Part shown: piece by piece, positions 1 to 7,683 of the stretch
How the letters are laid out: each line of letters starts with the position of its first letter
How positions within the stretch are numbered: the stretch's first letter is position 1
Source: DATFQE01 sp963738205
Lineage (GTDB): Bacteria; Actinomycetota; Thermoleophilia; Gaiellales; Gaiellaceae
Direction of reading: 5' to 3'
Length of the DNA stretch: 64,000 nt
Assembly (NCBI GenBank): GCA_963738205.1
Contig: CAVTVQ010000006.1
Location: forward strand, 1,054,001-1,118,000
Program-made: the position numbers and the translations under genes
The notes under the pieces: generated by a model
The model's input: the letters and a program-made list of their open reading frames with translations, nothing else
The model's database searches: none
Told to the model about the DNA's origin: nothing

Positions 1-12
1 GCGCAGATGCAC
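1..12 (-). CDS. smc: possible first codons of smc (chromosome segregation ATPase), cut by window edge
   Basis: The complement read from base 12 to the edge is GTG-CAT-CTG-CGC, which gives M-H-L-R, the usual opening of SMC proteins. It begins 32 bases after the rnc stop, and smc commonly follows rnc in acpP-rnc-smc operons. Only four codons are visible, so this rests on gene order plus a very short match. Confidence 0.3.
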
Positions 13-44
13 CCGCCGCAGGCTAACGCCGCTTGCGGACAGTG

Positions 45-695
45 CTAGGCGACGTCGAGCTTCTCCAGCGCCTGCTTCGCGGCGGCCTGCTCGGCTGCCT
101 TCTTCGACGGCCCCGTGCCCACGCCCGCCTGCTGGCCGTCGATGATCGCTGCGCAAGTGAACGCGCGCTCGTGCGGCGGCCCCTCGACCACGAGCACCGA
201 GTACGTGACGCCTCGGCCAAGGCGTGCGAGCGCCTCCTGCAGCTCGGTCTTGTGATCGACGTGGGTCGTCAGCGCGTACTGGATGCGCGGTGAGAAGGCC
301 GAGACGACGGCGCTCTCGATCGGCTCGAACCCGTGCTCGAGGAAGAGCGCCGCGAGCGCAGCCTCGAGCAGCGCGGCGAGCACGTTGCGGTTGCGCGCGA
401 GACGCTCGAGCTCGTCCTCGGGCACCGGGGCACCGCGGGCGACCAGGGTCTCGCCGAGGCCGAGGTCGCGGGCCACGACGGCGCAGCTCGCGCGCGAGAC
501 GACGTGTGAGCGCACCTTCGCGAGCCGACCCTCGGAGAAGTCCGGGTAGTTGTCGTAGAGCGCCCGGGCGACCGCCAGCTCGAGGACGCTGTCGCCGAGG
601 AACTCGAGCCGCTCGTACGACGCGGCGCGGTCGGGCGCCCACGACGAGTGCGTGAAGACGTTGTCGAGCCGCTCCTCAGGGAGCTCCTCGATCAT
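45..695 (-). CDS. rnc: ribonuclease III
   Basis: Double-strand RNA endonuclease for rRNA and mRNA processing, 216 aa, close to the usual 220-230. The family signature ERLEFLGDSVLELAVA sits near residues 28-43 and carries the glutamate and aspartate metal ligands. A dsRNA-binding domain fills about residues 145-213 and ends in the typical GPSKKAAEQAAAKQAL helix. In the second acidic helix the usual A-D-x-x-E pattern reads NVLAALLEAALAAL: the catalytic Glu is kept but the Asp (E. coli D114 position) is Ala. The gene lies downstream of acpP. The ATG start at 695 sits the normal distance before the THSSW motif. Confidence 0.93.
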   Translation of the reverse strand: MIEELPEERLDNVFTHSSWAPDRAASYERLEFLGDSVLELAVARALYDNYPDFSEGRLAKVRSHVVSRASCAVVARDLGLGETLVARGAPVPEDELERLARNRNVLAALLEAALAALFLEHGFEPIESAVVSAFSPRIQYALTTHVDHKTELQEALARLGRGVTYSVLVVEGPPHERAFTCAAIIDGQQAGVGTGPSKKAAEQAAAKQALEKLDVA

Positions 696-738
696 GTCCG
701 CCAGCGGTGCGAGGCCTGCCGCGGCCTCGCGCTCCTCG

Positions 739-984
739 CTACTGGTGCGTCGAGACGTAGTCGACGGCCTGCCCGACGGTCTGGATCTTCTGCGCGTCCT
801 CGTCGGAGATCTTGATCCCGAACTGGTCCTCGAGCTCCATGATCAACTCGACGAGGTCGAGCGAGTCGGCGTCGAGGTCTTCCTGGAACGACGCTTCCGC
901 GGTCACCTCGTTCTCATCGACCCCGAGCTGCTCGCTCAGGACGGACTTCACTCGCTCGAAGACTTCTTCCCGGGACGCTGCCAT
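739..984 (-). CDS. acpP: acyl carrier protein
   Basis: Small acidic carrier (81 aa) that holds growing acyl chains on a 4'-phosphopantetheine arm in fatty acid synthesis. The attachment serine lies in the DADSLDLVELIMELE motif, around Ser41. Length and four-helix pattern are those of the family. A GAGAGG Shine-Dalgarno stands four bases before the ATG. It lies between plsX and rnc, an arrangement common in Gram-positive bacteria and consistent with one operon from the YceD gene to smc. Confidence 0.96.
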   Translation of the reverse strand: MAASREEVFERVKSVLSEQLGVDENEVTAEASFQEDLDADSLDLVELIMELEDQFGIKISDEDAQKIQTVGQAVDYVSTHQ

Positions 985-1002
985 TTGACCTCTCTTGGAC
1001 GC

Positions 1003-1995
1003 TTAGGGGGCCTGAAAGCGCGCCGATGCTACCACGCGTTCCTCCAGGCGCTCCTGGAGTCGGCCGACAAGGTCGTGCTCGGCTCCACGCGCGGCGAGGC
1101 GGATCGCGTTCGCGATCGCGCGGCGGTTCGAGTTTCCGTGCGCGATCACCACGAGGCCGCGCAGGCCGAGGAGGTACGCGCCGCCGTACGTGTCCGGGTC
1201 CAGGCGCGCGCGCAGGCGCCGCGCAGCGGGGCGGATCAGCAGGCCGCCGAGCTTGCCCGGCGCGGTGGACGCGATCTCCGCGCGCAGCGCGTCGAGCAGG
1301 GTCTTGATCGTGCCCTCGAGCAGCTTCAGGCTGACGTTGCCGGTGAAGCCGTCGGTAACGATCACGTCGGCGGCGCCGGTGAGCAGGTCGCGGCTCTCGA
1401 CGTTGCCGTGGAAGTCCACGCCCTCGGCGGCCGCGAGCAGCGCGTAGGCCTCGAGCGTCAGCTTGCTGCCCTTCTCCGGCTCCTCGCCGATCGAGAGCAG
1501 GCGGACGTCGGGCTGCTCGAGGTCCAGCATCTCCTGGGCGAAGATTGCGCCCATCTGGCCGAACTGGAGGAGGTGCTCGGGCCGCGCCTCGGCGTTGGCG
1601 CCCGCATCGAGCAGGACGGAGGGGCCGCGTTCGCTCGGCAGGACGACAGCGATCGCCGGCCGGCGCACGCTGGGCAGGCGCCTGATGTGGACGAGCGAGG
1701 CAGCGAGCATCGCGCCCGTGTTTCCGGCGCTTAGGGCGACGTCCGCTTGCCCGTCGGCGACGGCGCGGCACGTGGCGACCAGCGAGCTCTCCGGCTTCTC
1801 GCGGACGGCGTCGGCCGGCTTTTCGTCCATGGCGATCGTCTGCGGCGCCTCGATCAGGTCGAGGCCCCCGGTGTCGAGGCCGGCGGTGCCGAACAGGATC
1901 GGCTGGATCTCATCCGAAGCCGCCTCGAGGGCGCCCGCCACGATCTCCTCGGGCGCGTTGTCGCCGCCCATGGCGTCGACGGCTACCCGAACCAT
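1003..1995 (-). CDS. plsX: phosphate acyltransferase PlsX
   Basis: Converts acyl-ACP and phosphate to acyl-phosphate, the donor used by PlsY at the start of membrane phospholipid synthesis. The protein has 330 aa and starts with the family hallmark MVRVAVDAMGGDNAP. Other conserved blocks are ALSAGNTGAMLAAS, LLDAGANAEARPEHLLQF, GEEPEKGSKL and DVIVTDGFTGNVSLK. It begins five bases downstream of the rpmF stop and precedes acpP, so lipid and ribosomal protein genes look co-transcribed. Confidence 0.96.
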   Translation of the reverse strand: MVRVAVDAMGGDNAPEEIVAGALEAASDEIQPILFGTAGLDTGGLDLIEAPQTIAMDEKPADAVREKPESSLVATCRAVADGQADVALSAGNTGAMLAASLVHIRRLPSVRRPAIAVVLPSERGPSVLLDAGANAEARPEHLLQFGQMGAIFAQEMLDLEQPDVRLLSIGEEPEKGSKLTLEAYALLAAAEGVDFHGNVESRDLLTGAADVIVTDGFTGNVSLKLLEGTIKTLLDALRAEIASTAPGKLGGLLIRPAARRLRARLDPDTYGGAYLLGLRGLVVIAHGNSNRRAIANAIRLAARGAEHDLVGRLQERLEERVVASARFQAP

Positions 1996-1999
1996 CCGG

Positions 2000-2188
2000 T
2001 TACGGAGCTGCGCTGCGGAGCGGCTCGACTTCGCGGCCGCGGTAGGTGCCGCAGGTGGGGCACACGCGGTGGGGCCGCTTCGGCTGATGGCAGACCGGGC
2101 ACTCGTTCACGCGCGGCGCCTCGAGCTTGTGGTTCGCGCGGCGCTTGTCGCGACGTGACTTGGACGTTTTCCTCTTGGGTACAGCCAT
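2000..2188 (-). CDS. rpmF: 50S ribosomal protein L32
   Basis: Small zinc-binding protein of the large ribosomal subunit, 62 aa. It begins MAVPKRKTSKSRRDKRRANH and carries two CxxC pairs (Cys30/Cys33 and Cys43/Cys46), so it is the zinc-containing form rather than a zinc-independent paralogue. The gene lies between the YceD homologue and plsX, the usual bacterial order. Confidence 0.96.
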   Translation of the reverse strand: MAVPKRKTSKSRRDKRRANHKLEAPRVNECPVCHQPKRPHRVCPTCGTYRGREVEPLRSAAP

Positions 2189-2256
2189 GGCCGAGCGCGC
2201 ACTGTAGCGGAACGCCTGGCGCTCTTGTCACAAAGTCGCGACGCGTCACGGTCGGG

Positions 2257-2766
2257 CTACAAACGGTCGCGGAGCTCGGCCAGAGCGCCCCAACGCGGGT
2301 CGCCGACGACCTCCTCGTGCGTGTGCGGCTCCACGTTCAGGTCCCGGCCGCAGACGGGGCAGAGCCCGGCGCAGTCGGGCCGGCAGAGGATCTTGTCGGG
2401 CAGAGCGAGCGCGAGCGCGTCGCGCGCCCACGCGGACAGGTCGAGGTTGTCGTCTTCGACGTACGGCGTCCGCAGCTCGTCCGACTCGCCCGGGTTGGTC
2501 GCCTGGTACTCCCGTGCCGAGATCGGCAGGTCGATCACCGCATCGGACAGGCACCGGTAACACGGCCCGTGGATGCGGGCACGGAACGACAGCCCGAACA
2601 CCGTGCCGGTGCTCGCGCGGGTGATCGTCAGGTCTGCGGGAACGGTGCCTGGAACGGGCAGGTACCGCTGTCCGCCGAGCTCGAACGCGCCGAGCTCGAC
2701 GTCCTTCGTGTCGCGGTACTCCTCACCGGAGCGCAGCCTGATCTGGCGCAGGCTGAGCGTGGTCAC
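2257..2766 (-). CDS. YceD/DUF177 family protein
   Basis: A 169-aa member of the YceD (DUF177) family, which is encoded next to rpmF across bacteria and is linked to 23S rRNA accumulation and ribosome assembly in plants and E. coli. Visible features are one CYRC pair near residues 89-92 and a C-terminal cluster PDCAGLCPVCGRDLN, which together could bind a metal. The GTG start at 2766 follows the intergenic gap after the EamA gene. The biochemical role of this version is not known. Confidence 0.88.
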   Translation of the reverse strand: MTTLSLRQIRLRSGEEYRDTKDVELGAFELGGQRYLPVPGTVPADLTITRASTGTVFGLSFRARIHGPCYRCLSDAVIDLPISAREYQATNPGESDELRTPYVEDDNLDLSAWARDALALALPDKILCRPDCAGLCPVCGRDLNVEPHTHEEVVGDPRWGALAELRDRL

Positions 2767-2782
2767 ACGCTGAGACTAGCGA

Positions 2783-3712
2783 CTAGCGGCCGCGTGCGGG
2801 GACGGCGGAGAAGGCCCGGCGTGGACGGTCCTGAGGCACCGGCCGCGCGGACACGATCAGGGCCACCGCCGCGATGATCGCGGCTCCGCCGACCACCGTC
2901 GGCAACGTGATCGGCTCGCCCAGCCAGAGCGTCCCGAGCAAGACCGCGACGACCGGGTTCGCGTACGCGTAGGTGCCGACGAGGTGCGTCGGCGCCGCCT
3001 TCAGCAGCCAGATGTAGGCGCTGAAGCCGACCAGCGAACCGGCGACGATCAGGTAGAGCAGCGCGACGAGCGAGCTGGTCGAGGCCGCCGCCAGGTCGAT
3101 CTGCCCCACCTCCCCCGTCGCTGCGCCGAACACCGCCAGCAGCACTGCACCGGCGAGCATCTCCATGGAGGCGCCCTGCAGCGGGCGGGCGGGCAGCGGC
3201 GCCTTGCGCGAGTAGAGCGACCCCGCCGCCCAGGCCAATGACCCGAGCAGCACGACGACGACGCCGGCGATGCTGCCGTCGCCGCTCGGGCGCGCGAGGA
3301 ACGCGATGCCGCCGAAACCGAGCACGAGGCCGGCAACGGCGACCGGCGCCAGCCGCTGCCCGTAGACGACCCGGTCGAGCAGCGCCATCCAGAGCGGCAC
3401 GGAGCCGACGATCAGCGCAACGACGCCCGTATCGACGTGCTGCACCGCGAAGGCGACGCCGCCGTTCCCGAGCAGCAGGAGCGCGCCGCCGATGGCGAGC
3501 GCGGAGCGCCAGTGGACGAGCCGCGGACGCTCCGCGCCACGGGAGGAAAGCGCGTAGAGGACGGCGCCCGCGACGAAGAAGCGCACGGCCAGCATCAGAA
3601 ACGCGGGCAAGGTCTCGACCGCGAGGTCGATCGCGAGGTACGTCGAGCCCCAGACGACGTAGACGATCCCGAGGGCCGCCCAGACGCGGGCGGTCCCGTG
3701 CGAGCCGCTCAT
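2783..3712 (-). CDS. EamA/DMT-superfamily exporter
   Basis: Predicted inner-membrane exporter of small metabolites or drugs, about 309 aa from the ATG at 3712. It has the ten-helix, two-EamA-repeat layout of the drug/metabolite transporter family; the first repeat holds VYVVWGSTYLAIDLAVE and the second YLIVAGSLVGFSAYIWLL. An upstream ATG at 3754 would add fourteen residues without helix character, so I prefer 3712. A small membrane protein gene lies 14 bases upstream and a LysR regulator is divergent, suggesting LysR control. The substrate cannot be read from sequence. Confidence 0.87.
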   Translation of the reverse strand: MSGSHGTARVWAALGIVYVVWGSTYLAIDLAVETLPAFLMLAVRFFVAGAVLYALSSRGAERPRLVHWRSALAIGGALLLLGNGGVAFAVQHVDTGVVALIVGSVPLWMALLDRVVYGQRLAPVAVAGLVLGFGGIAFLARPSGDGSIAGVVVVLLGSLAWAAGSLYSRKAPLPARPLQGASMEMLAGAVLLAVFGAATGEVGQIDLAAASTSSLVALLYLIVAGSLVGFSAYIWLLKAAPTHLVGTYAYANPVVAVLLGTLWLGEPITLPTVVGGAAIIAAVALIVSARPVPQDRPRRAFSAVPARGR

Positions 3713-3726
3713 ACGCTCGGCGACGG

Positions 3727-3852
3727 CTACCGGGCCCGCACGCCCGGCCACCACCCGCGCCGGTCGCGGTCGTCGTGGTCGGAATCGCCGGCCAGGAGCG
3801 ACAGCACTGGCACGAGAACCAGCAGGACGAGGATGACGATGCTGGCGTTCAT
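3727..3852 (-). CDS. small single-pass membrane protein (41 aa), unknown
   Basis: A 41-residue reading frame starting ATG at 3852. It has one hydrophobic segment at about residues 4-21 (IVILVLLVLVPVLSLLAG) followed by a charged tail rich in Asp, Arg and Trp. It ends 14 bases before the probable start of the EamA exporter on the same strand, so the two are likely co-transcribed. The hydrophobic helix with a charged tail and its place in the LysR-divergent promoter region argue for a real gene. No family recognised. Confidence 0.5.
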   Translation of the reverse strand: MNASIVILVLLVLVPVLSLLAGDSDHDDRDRRGWWPGVRAR

Positions 3853-3875
3853 GGACTCAGCTTGCCTCTCCAGTT

Positions 3876-3899
3876 CTATAAGCGCAAATCGAGGTATAG
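3876..3899. promoter_or_regulatory. candidate LysR operator in the divergent promoter region
   Basis: An interrupted dyad CTATA-N14-TATAG lies 12 bases before the LysR start in an AT-rich island. A second perfect dyad TAGTTACTA overlaps its right arm. LysR-type regulators usually bind such T-N11-A-like dyads between their own gene and a divergent target, here the small membrane protein and EamA exporter. Confidence 0.4.
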
Positions 3900-3911
3900 T
3901 TACTAACGATC

Positions 3912-4847
3912 ATGTCTGCTAATGGATTTCTGGACATCGAACTGCGCCATCTCGCGGCGCTCCAGGCGGTCTCCGAGGAGGGGTCCTTCGGCCGCGCCGC
4001 CACGCGCCTCGGTTACACGCAGTCGGCGATCAGCCAGCAGGTCGCGACGCTCGAGCGCATCGTCGACGCCAAGCTGGTCGAGCGTCCGGGCGGCCCGCGC
4101 CGGGTCTACCTGACCGAGGCGGGACAACTCCTGCTCCGCCACGCCGACGGCATCGTCGCGCGACTGCACGCCGCCCAGGCCGACCTCGCCGCGCTGGCGC
4201 GAGGCGCCGCCGGCCCGCTGCGCATCGGCACCTACCAGAGCGTCGGCAACAAGCTCCTGCCCGTGCTGCTGCGCCGCTTCTCGTCGCGCCTGCCCGAGAT
4301 CCAGATCGAATTGCGCGAGTCGCACGTCGACGACGAGCTCCTGACGGCGGTCGAGCGCGGCGAGCTCGACCTGACGTTCACGATGCTGCCCCCGACCGAG
4401 GGCCCGTTCGAGGCGCTCGAGCTGATGCGCGATCCCTACGTGCTGCTCGTCCCGGCCGACTCACCGCTCGCGGGCAAGGCGCAGGTCTCGCTGCCGGAGA
4501 TCGGCAAGGAGCCGCTGGTCTCGAACCGCGCCTGCCGCTCCGTCGAGCAGGTGCACGCGCACCTGCGTTCACGCGGGATCGAGCCGAACGTGATCTTCCG
4601 CTCCGACGACAACGGCACTGTGCAGGGCGTGGTCGCCGCCGGCCTCGGCGTCGCGCTGGTGCCCAGGCTCACCGTGGACGAGAGCGATCCGCACATCGCC
4701 GTGGTCGACCTCGGCGGACGCGTCCCCGACCGGATCATCGGCATCGCTTCGCACCGCGACCGCTTCCGGACTGAGGCGGCCGAGGCGTTCGTCGCCGAGG
4801 CGCTCAAGCTCTGCGCGGAGCTCTCGGGCGAGCAGCGCGCGGCCTAA
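3912..4847 (+). CDS. LysR-family transcriptional regulator
   Basis: DNA-binding regulator of 311 aa. The N-terminal winged helix-turn-helix covers about residues 10-68 (HLAALQAVSEEGSFGRAATR, then TQSAISQQVATLE). A linker helix and a periplasmic-binding-like effector domain (about 95-305) follow, containing GPLRIGTYQSVGNKLLP. It is transcribed divergently from the small membrane protein and EamA exporter, the classic arrangement for a LysR regulator and its target. The effector is unknown. Confidence 0.93.
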   Translation: MSANGFLDIELRHLAALQAVSEEGSFGRAATRLGYTQSAISQQVATLERIVDAKLVERPGGPRRVYLTEAGQLLLRHADGIVARLHAAQADLAALARGAAGPLRIGTYQSVGNKLLPVLLRRFSSRLPEIQIELRESHVDDELLTAVERGELDLTFTMLPPTEGPFEALELMRDPYVLLVPADSPLAGKAQVSLPEIGKEPLVSNRACRSVEQVHAHLRSRGIEPNVIFRSDDNGTVQGVVAAGLGVALVPRLTVDESDPHIAVVDLGGRVPDRIIGIASHRDRFRTEAAEAFVAEALKLCAELSGEQRAA

Positions 4848-4901
4848 GGAGGGCTTGGCGAAACGACGCTGTGCCGCCGGGCCGCGCTCCCCCAAACCCT
4901 C
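4848..4901. repeat. palindromic intergenic element, copy 1 (likely bidirectional transcript end)
   Basis: Arms GGAGGGCTTGG and CCAAACCCTC flank a 33-base centre containing CGACGCTGTGC. The left arm touches the LysR stop codon and the right arm touches the stop codon of the converging gene. The same arms and core recur at 27487-27541 and 52994-53040. It lacks a T-run, so it is not a textbook intrinsic terminator. Confidence 0.6.
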
Positions 4902-5411
4902 TTAGTAAACCGGCTGTTCGTCCTCGACGGGCTCGATCGGCCCCACGCCGGCCACGACCGTCTCCTGCGAGCGCTCGTGCAGTCGCTCGCGACCCCGCTT
5001 GACCGCACCCAGGAACTTGTCGAGGTTGACCTCGAGCGTGGAAAGGATGCTGTCCGCCCAGTCCTCCATCTCGAGCCGGGTCTCCCTGGCGGAGCGGCGG
5101 GCGTCGTCGATGATCTCCTGAGCCTGACGCTCGGCGAGCTTGACGATCTCCGTCTGCGAGGCTTCGCGCACGGCCTGCTCACGGGCCTCGCCGAGGATCC
5201 GGTCGCACTCGCGCTTCGCCTCCGCGAGCATCTCCTGCCGTTCCTTGACGATCCAGCGGGCCTGCTTGATCTCCTCGGGGATCGTCGCGCGCATCTGATC
5301 GAGGATCTCGTAGATCTCCTCGCGGTCGATCCGAACCTGGTCGGTGAGCGGCACGGCCTTCGCGTTGTGGACGAGATCATCGAGCTTGTCGATGAGAACT
5401 AGGACATCCAT
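4902..5411 (-). CDS. DivIVA/SepIVA-like coiled-coil cell division protein
   Basis: A 169-aa, almost wholly helical acidic/basic protein. Residues 1-40 are compact (MDVLVLIDKLDDLVHNAKAV) and residues 45-145 form a long charged coiled coil rich in Glu, Arg and Ala. This matches the actinobacterial family typified by mycobacterial SepIVA, which is tied to septation and polar growth. It lies directly upstream of coaD on the same strand. Attribution rests on overall pattern, since coiled coils give weak family signal. Confidence 0.65.
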   Translation of the reverse strand: MDVLVLIDKLDDLVHNAKAVPLTDQVRIDREEIYEILDQMRATIPEEIKQARWIVKERQEMLAEAKRECDRILGEAREQAVREASQTEIVKLAERQAQEIIDDARRSARETRLEMEDWADSILSTLEVNLDKFLGAVKRGRERLHERSQETVVAGVGPIEPVEDEQPVY

Positions 5412-5439
5412 GCGTTAGTGAGTGTACTGACGCGCTCGG

Positions 5440-5955
5440 CTATTCAGATGGGCTGACCGGCGCGCCCGGCCTCCCTTTCGGGAAGAGCGCGGCGAACCGC
5501 TTGGCTACCGGCGCGGGCACCAGCTCGCTGACGTCGCCCCCGTAGGCTGCGATCTCCTTCACGCCGCTGGAGGACACGAAGCTCACCTGCGGGCTCGCCA
5601 TCACGTAGACGGTCTCGATATCAGGCGCGAGCGTGCGGTTGAGCTGGTTCATCTGCGCCTCCCACTCGAAGTCCGAGATCACGCGCAGGCCCTTGACGAT
5701 CACCTTGGCCTCCCAGCGGCGCGCGAAGTCGACGACGAGCTCCTTGAAAACGTCGACCTCGACGTTGTCGAAGCCCGCGAGCGCCTCCTCCAGGAACGCC
5801 ACCCGCTCCTCGACCGTGAACATCGGCTGCTTGTGGTGCGGCTGTCCCACGACGCCCACGACCACGCGGTCGAAGATGTCGGCCGCCCGCTGGATCACGT
5901 CGACGTGCCCGTTGGTGACGGGGTCGTAGGTCCCGGGGTAGATGGCCGTGATCAC
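5440..5955 (-). CDS. coaD: pantetheine-phosphate adenylyltransferase
   Basis: Transfers AMP to 4'-phosphopantetheine, the penultimate step of coenzyme A synthesis. The protein has 171 aa from the GTG at 5955. The nucleotidyltransferase motif GTYDPVTNGH near the N-terminus is the TxGH form, and the SSSGVKEIA loop is near residue 130. The start codon overlaps the rsmD stop as GTGA, so the pair is translationally coupled; rsmD-coaD neighbourhood is widespread in bacteria. Confidence 0.95.
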   Translation of the reverse strand: MITAIYPGTYDPVTNGHVDVIQRAADIFDRVVVGVVGQPHHKQPMFTVEERVAFLEEALAGFDNVEVDVFKELVVDFARRWEAKVIVKGLRVISDFEWEAQMNQLNRTLAPDIETVYVMASPQVSFVSSSGVKEIAAYGGDVSELVPAPVAKRFAALFPKGRPGAPVSPSE

Positions 5956-6488
5956 GCGTGCTCGAACAGCGTGAGGCGAGCCGAGCCGTAGCGCCGGCTG
6001 GTGCGCTTGGTGAGGGGAAGCTCGGGCTCCTCCCGGGACGAGGTCTCGACGACCAGCAGCCCGTCCTCGGCCAGCACGGACGGGAGGTACGCGGCGAGTG
6101 ACGTTTGCAGGTCGGAGAACATGGCGTAGGGCGGGTCGACGAGCACGAGATCGTAACGCCTGCCTGCAGACGCCTCCTGGGCGAGAGCCGTCAGCCCGTC
6201 GGAGCAGACGACGGTCGCGCCCTCGAGCCGCAGCTTCTCGAGATTCCGCTTGATCGTCCGGCATGCCTCGCGGTCGGACTCGACGAACACGGCGTCGGAC
6301 GCGCCGCGCGACAGCGCCTCGAGCCCCATCGCGCCCGAGCCGGCGTAAAGATCGAGCACCGAAGCCTCGTCGACGGGCCCGATCAGGTTGAAGGCCGCTT
6401 CACGGACACGGTCGCCCGTCGGCCGCGTGTCGGCGTGCTTCGGCGCATAGATGGTGGCGCCCCTCTTCTCGCCGGCGATGATCCGCAC
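5952..6488 (-). CDS. rsmD: 16S rRNA (guanine(966)-N(2))-methyltransferase
   Basis: SAM-dependent methyltransferase for G966 of 16S rRNA, 178 aa. Motif I is VLDLYAGSGAMGLEALSRGA at about residues 44-63, and the catalytic DPPY motif appears as LVLVDPPYAM near residue 118. It begins MRIIAGEKRG, typical of the family. Its stop overlaps the coaD start. Confidence 0.95.
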   Translation of the reverse strand: MRIIAGEKRGATIYAPKHADTRPTGDRVREAAFNLIGPVDEASVLDLYAGSGAMGLEALSRGASDAVFVESDREACRTIKRNLEKLRLEGATVVCSDGLTALAQEASAGRRYDLVLVDPPYAMFSDLQTSLAAYLPSVLAEDGLLVVETSSREEPELPLTKRTSRRYGSARLTLFEHA

Positions 6489-6501
6489 GGCATCTTCTTA
6501 G

Positions 6502-7590
6502 CTAAACCCTGCCGCGAAGCGCGAGCACGTTCGCGACGAAATGTCGCGTCTCCGGGCCCACTCCGTGCTGACGCACTCCTGCAGGGCCGCGGTAGTAGGC
6601 GGCGACGGCGAGCCCGACGTCGCCGCGGAACTCGCGCAGGAGATGGCGGAGGTATGCCACTCCGACGCGGACGTTGCCGTCGGCGGTGCGCGGCACGGGT
6701 GCTCCGATCAGGAAGCGCTCGGCGAAGAACCACGTGGCCGGGATGACCTGCATGACGCCGACGGCGCCGATGTCCGAGCGAACCTGATGCTGGAAGCCCG
6801 ACTCCTGCCAGGCGAGTGCCCGCACGAGGTCGGCGCTGACGCCGTAGTACGCCGCCCAGCGGTTGAGCGACCCGACGATCCCTGGGCTCGAAGCCGACCC
6901 CGACGCGCGCCCAGTCGGGACCGAGAGGCGCGTGCCGATCAACAGGAACCCCCTCGGGTCGAGCCTATTCCGACGAGCCAGTGCGGCGACCGTCGTCCCG
7001 GATCGCGCAGCGATCGCCGTCAGCGTGTCGCCGGGGCGGACGACGTGGCGGTGCCCCACTCCGCGGACGACGTGACGGTGGTGCGTGCGCTTGGGGGTGT
7101 GCCGTCGCGCAACGTGTCCGGTGATCAGAGCAGCTCGAGTGCGCCGTCCGACGATGCCGTCCGCGGGCAGGTGCATCCGGTGCTGGAACTTGCGCACGAC
7201 CCGCTCCGTGCCGTTGCCGAAGTTGCTGTTGAGCGAGGGCGCGGGGAACCCACGCTTCGCCAGCAGGAACTGGAGCACCGAAACGTCGAAGCCGATCATC
7301 CCGCGCCTCAGCACGCGTGACCCGAACAGGTGGCGGCCGAAGGGGCCGAACGCCGCCCGTGTCCGCCGTCCGGCGACGCCGTCCGGGCTCAGGCGCCTGG
7401 CCCGCTGGAACTTCCGGATCGCCTGCTTCGTCTGCGGCCCGGCGATCCCGTCGATCGGCCCCTTGTAGAAGCCGTGCCGGTACAGGGCGACCTGTAGGCC
7501 GGGCACCTGGACTTTCGCGAGCGCGGCGGCGTCGCCGCAGGCGGCGCCTGCGATCGCCACCACAACCAGGAGTACGGAGAGCCTCGCCAC
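6502..7590 (-). CDS. secreted peptidoglycan-binding lytic transglycosylase (two PG-binding domains, LysM, SLT)
   Basis: Exported cell-wall enzyme of 362 aa. A signal peptide (residues 1-25) is followed by two PG_binding_1 repeats (about 30-80 and 100-155; QVALYRHGFYKGPIDGIAGP is typical). A LysM domain spans about 180-225 (HVVRPGDTLTAIAARSGTTV). The C-terminal SLT goose-lysozyme-like domain starts near residue 240 and holds the catalytic glutamate in ALAWQESGFQ plus GAVGVMQVIPATW. It should cleave glycan strands during wall growth. It stands alone between rsmD and recG. Confidence 0.9.
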   Translation of the reverse strand: MARLSVLLVVVAIAGAACGDAAALAKVQVPGLQVALYRHGFYKGPIDGIAGPQTKQAIRKFQRARRLSPDGVAGRRTRAAFGPFGRHLFGSRVLRRGMIGFDVSVLQFLLAKRGFPAPSLNSNFGNGTERVVRKFQHRMHLPADGIVGRRTRAALITGHVARRHTPKRTHHRHVVRGVGHRHVVRPGDTLTAIAARSGTTVAALARRNRLDPRGFLLIGTRLSVPTGRASGSASSPGIVGSLNRWAAYYGVSADLVRALAWQESGFQHQVRSDIGAVGVMQVIPATWFFAERFLIGAPVPRTADGNVRVGVAYLRHLLREFRGDVGLAVAAYYRGPAGVRQHGVGPETRHFVANVLALRGRV

Positions 7591-7683
7591 GGGTCCAACG
7601 AGTACGCGCCCGCCGGCGCATTTCCTTCACGGTGCTACCGGCGAATTGCGCGCACCGCCGTCGCCCGGACCGCGAACGCTCGC

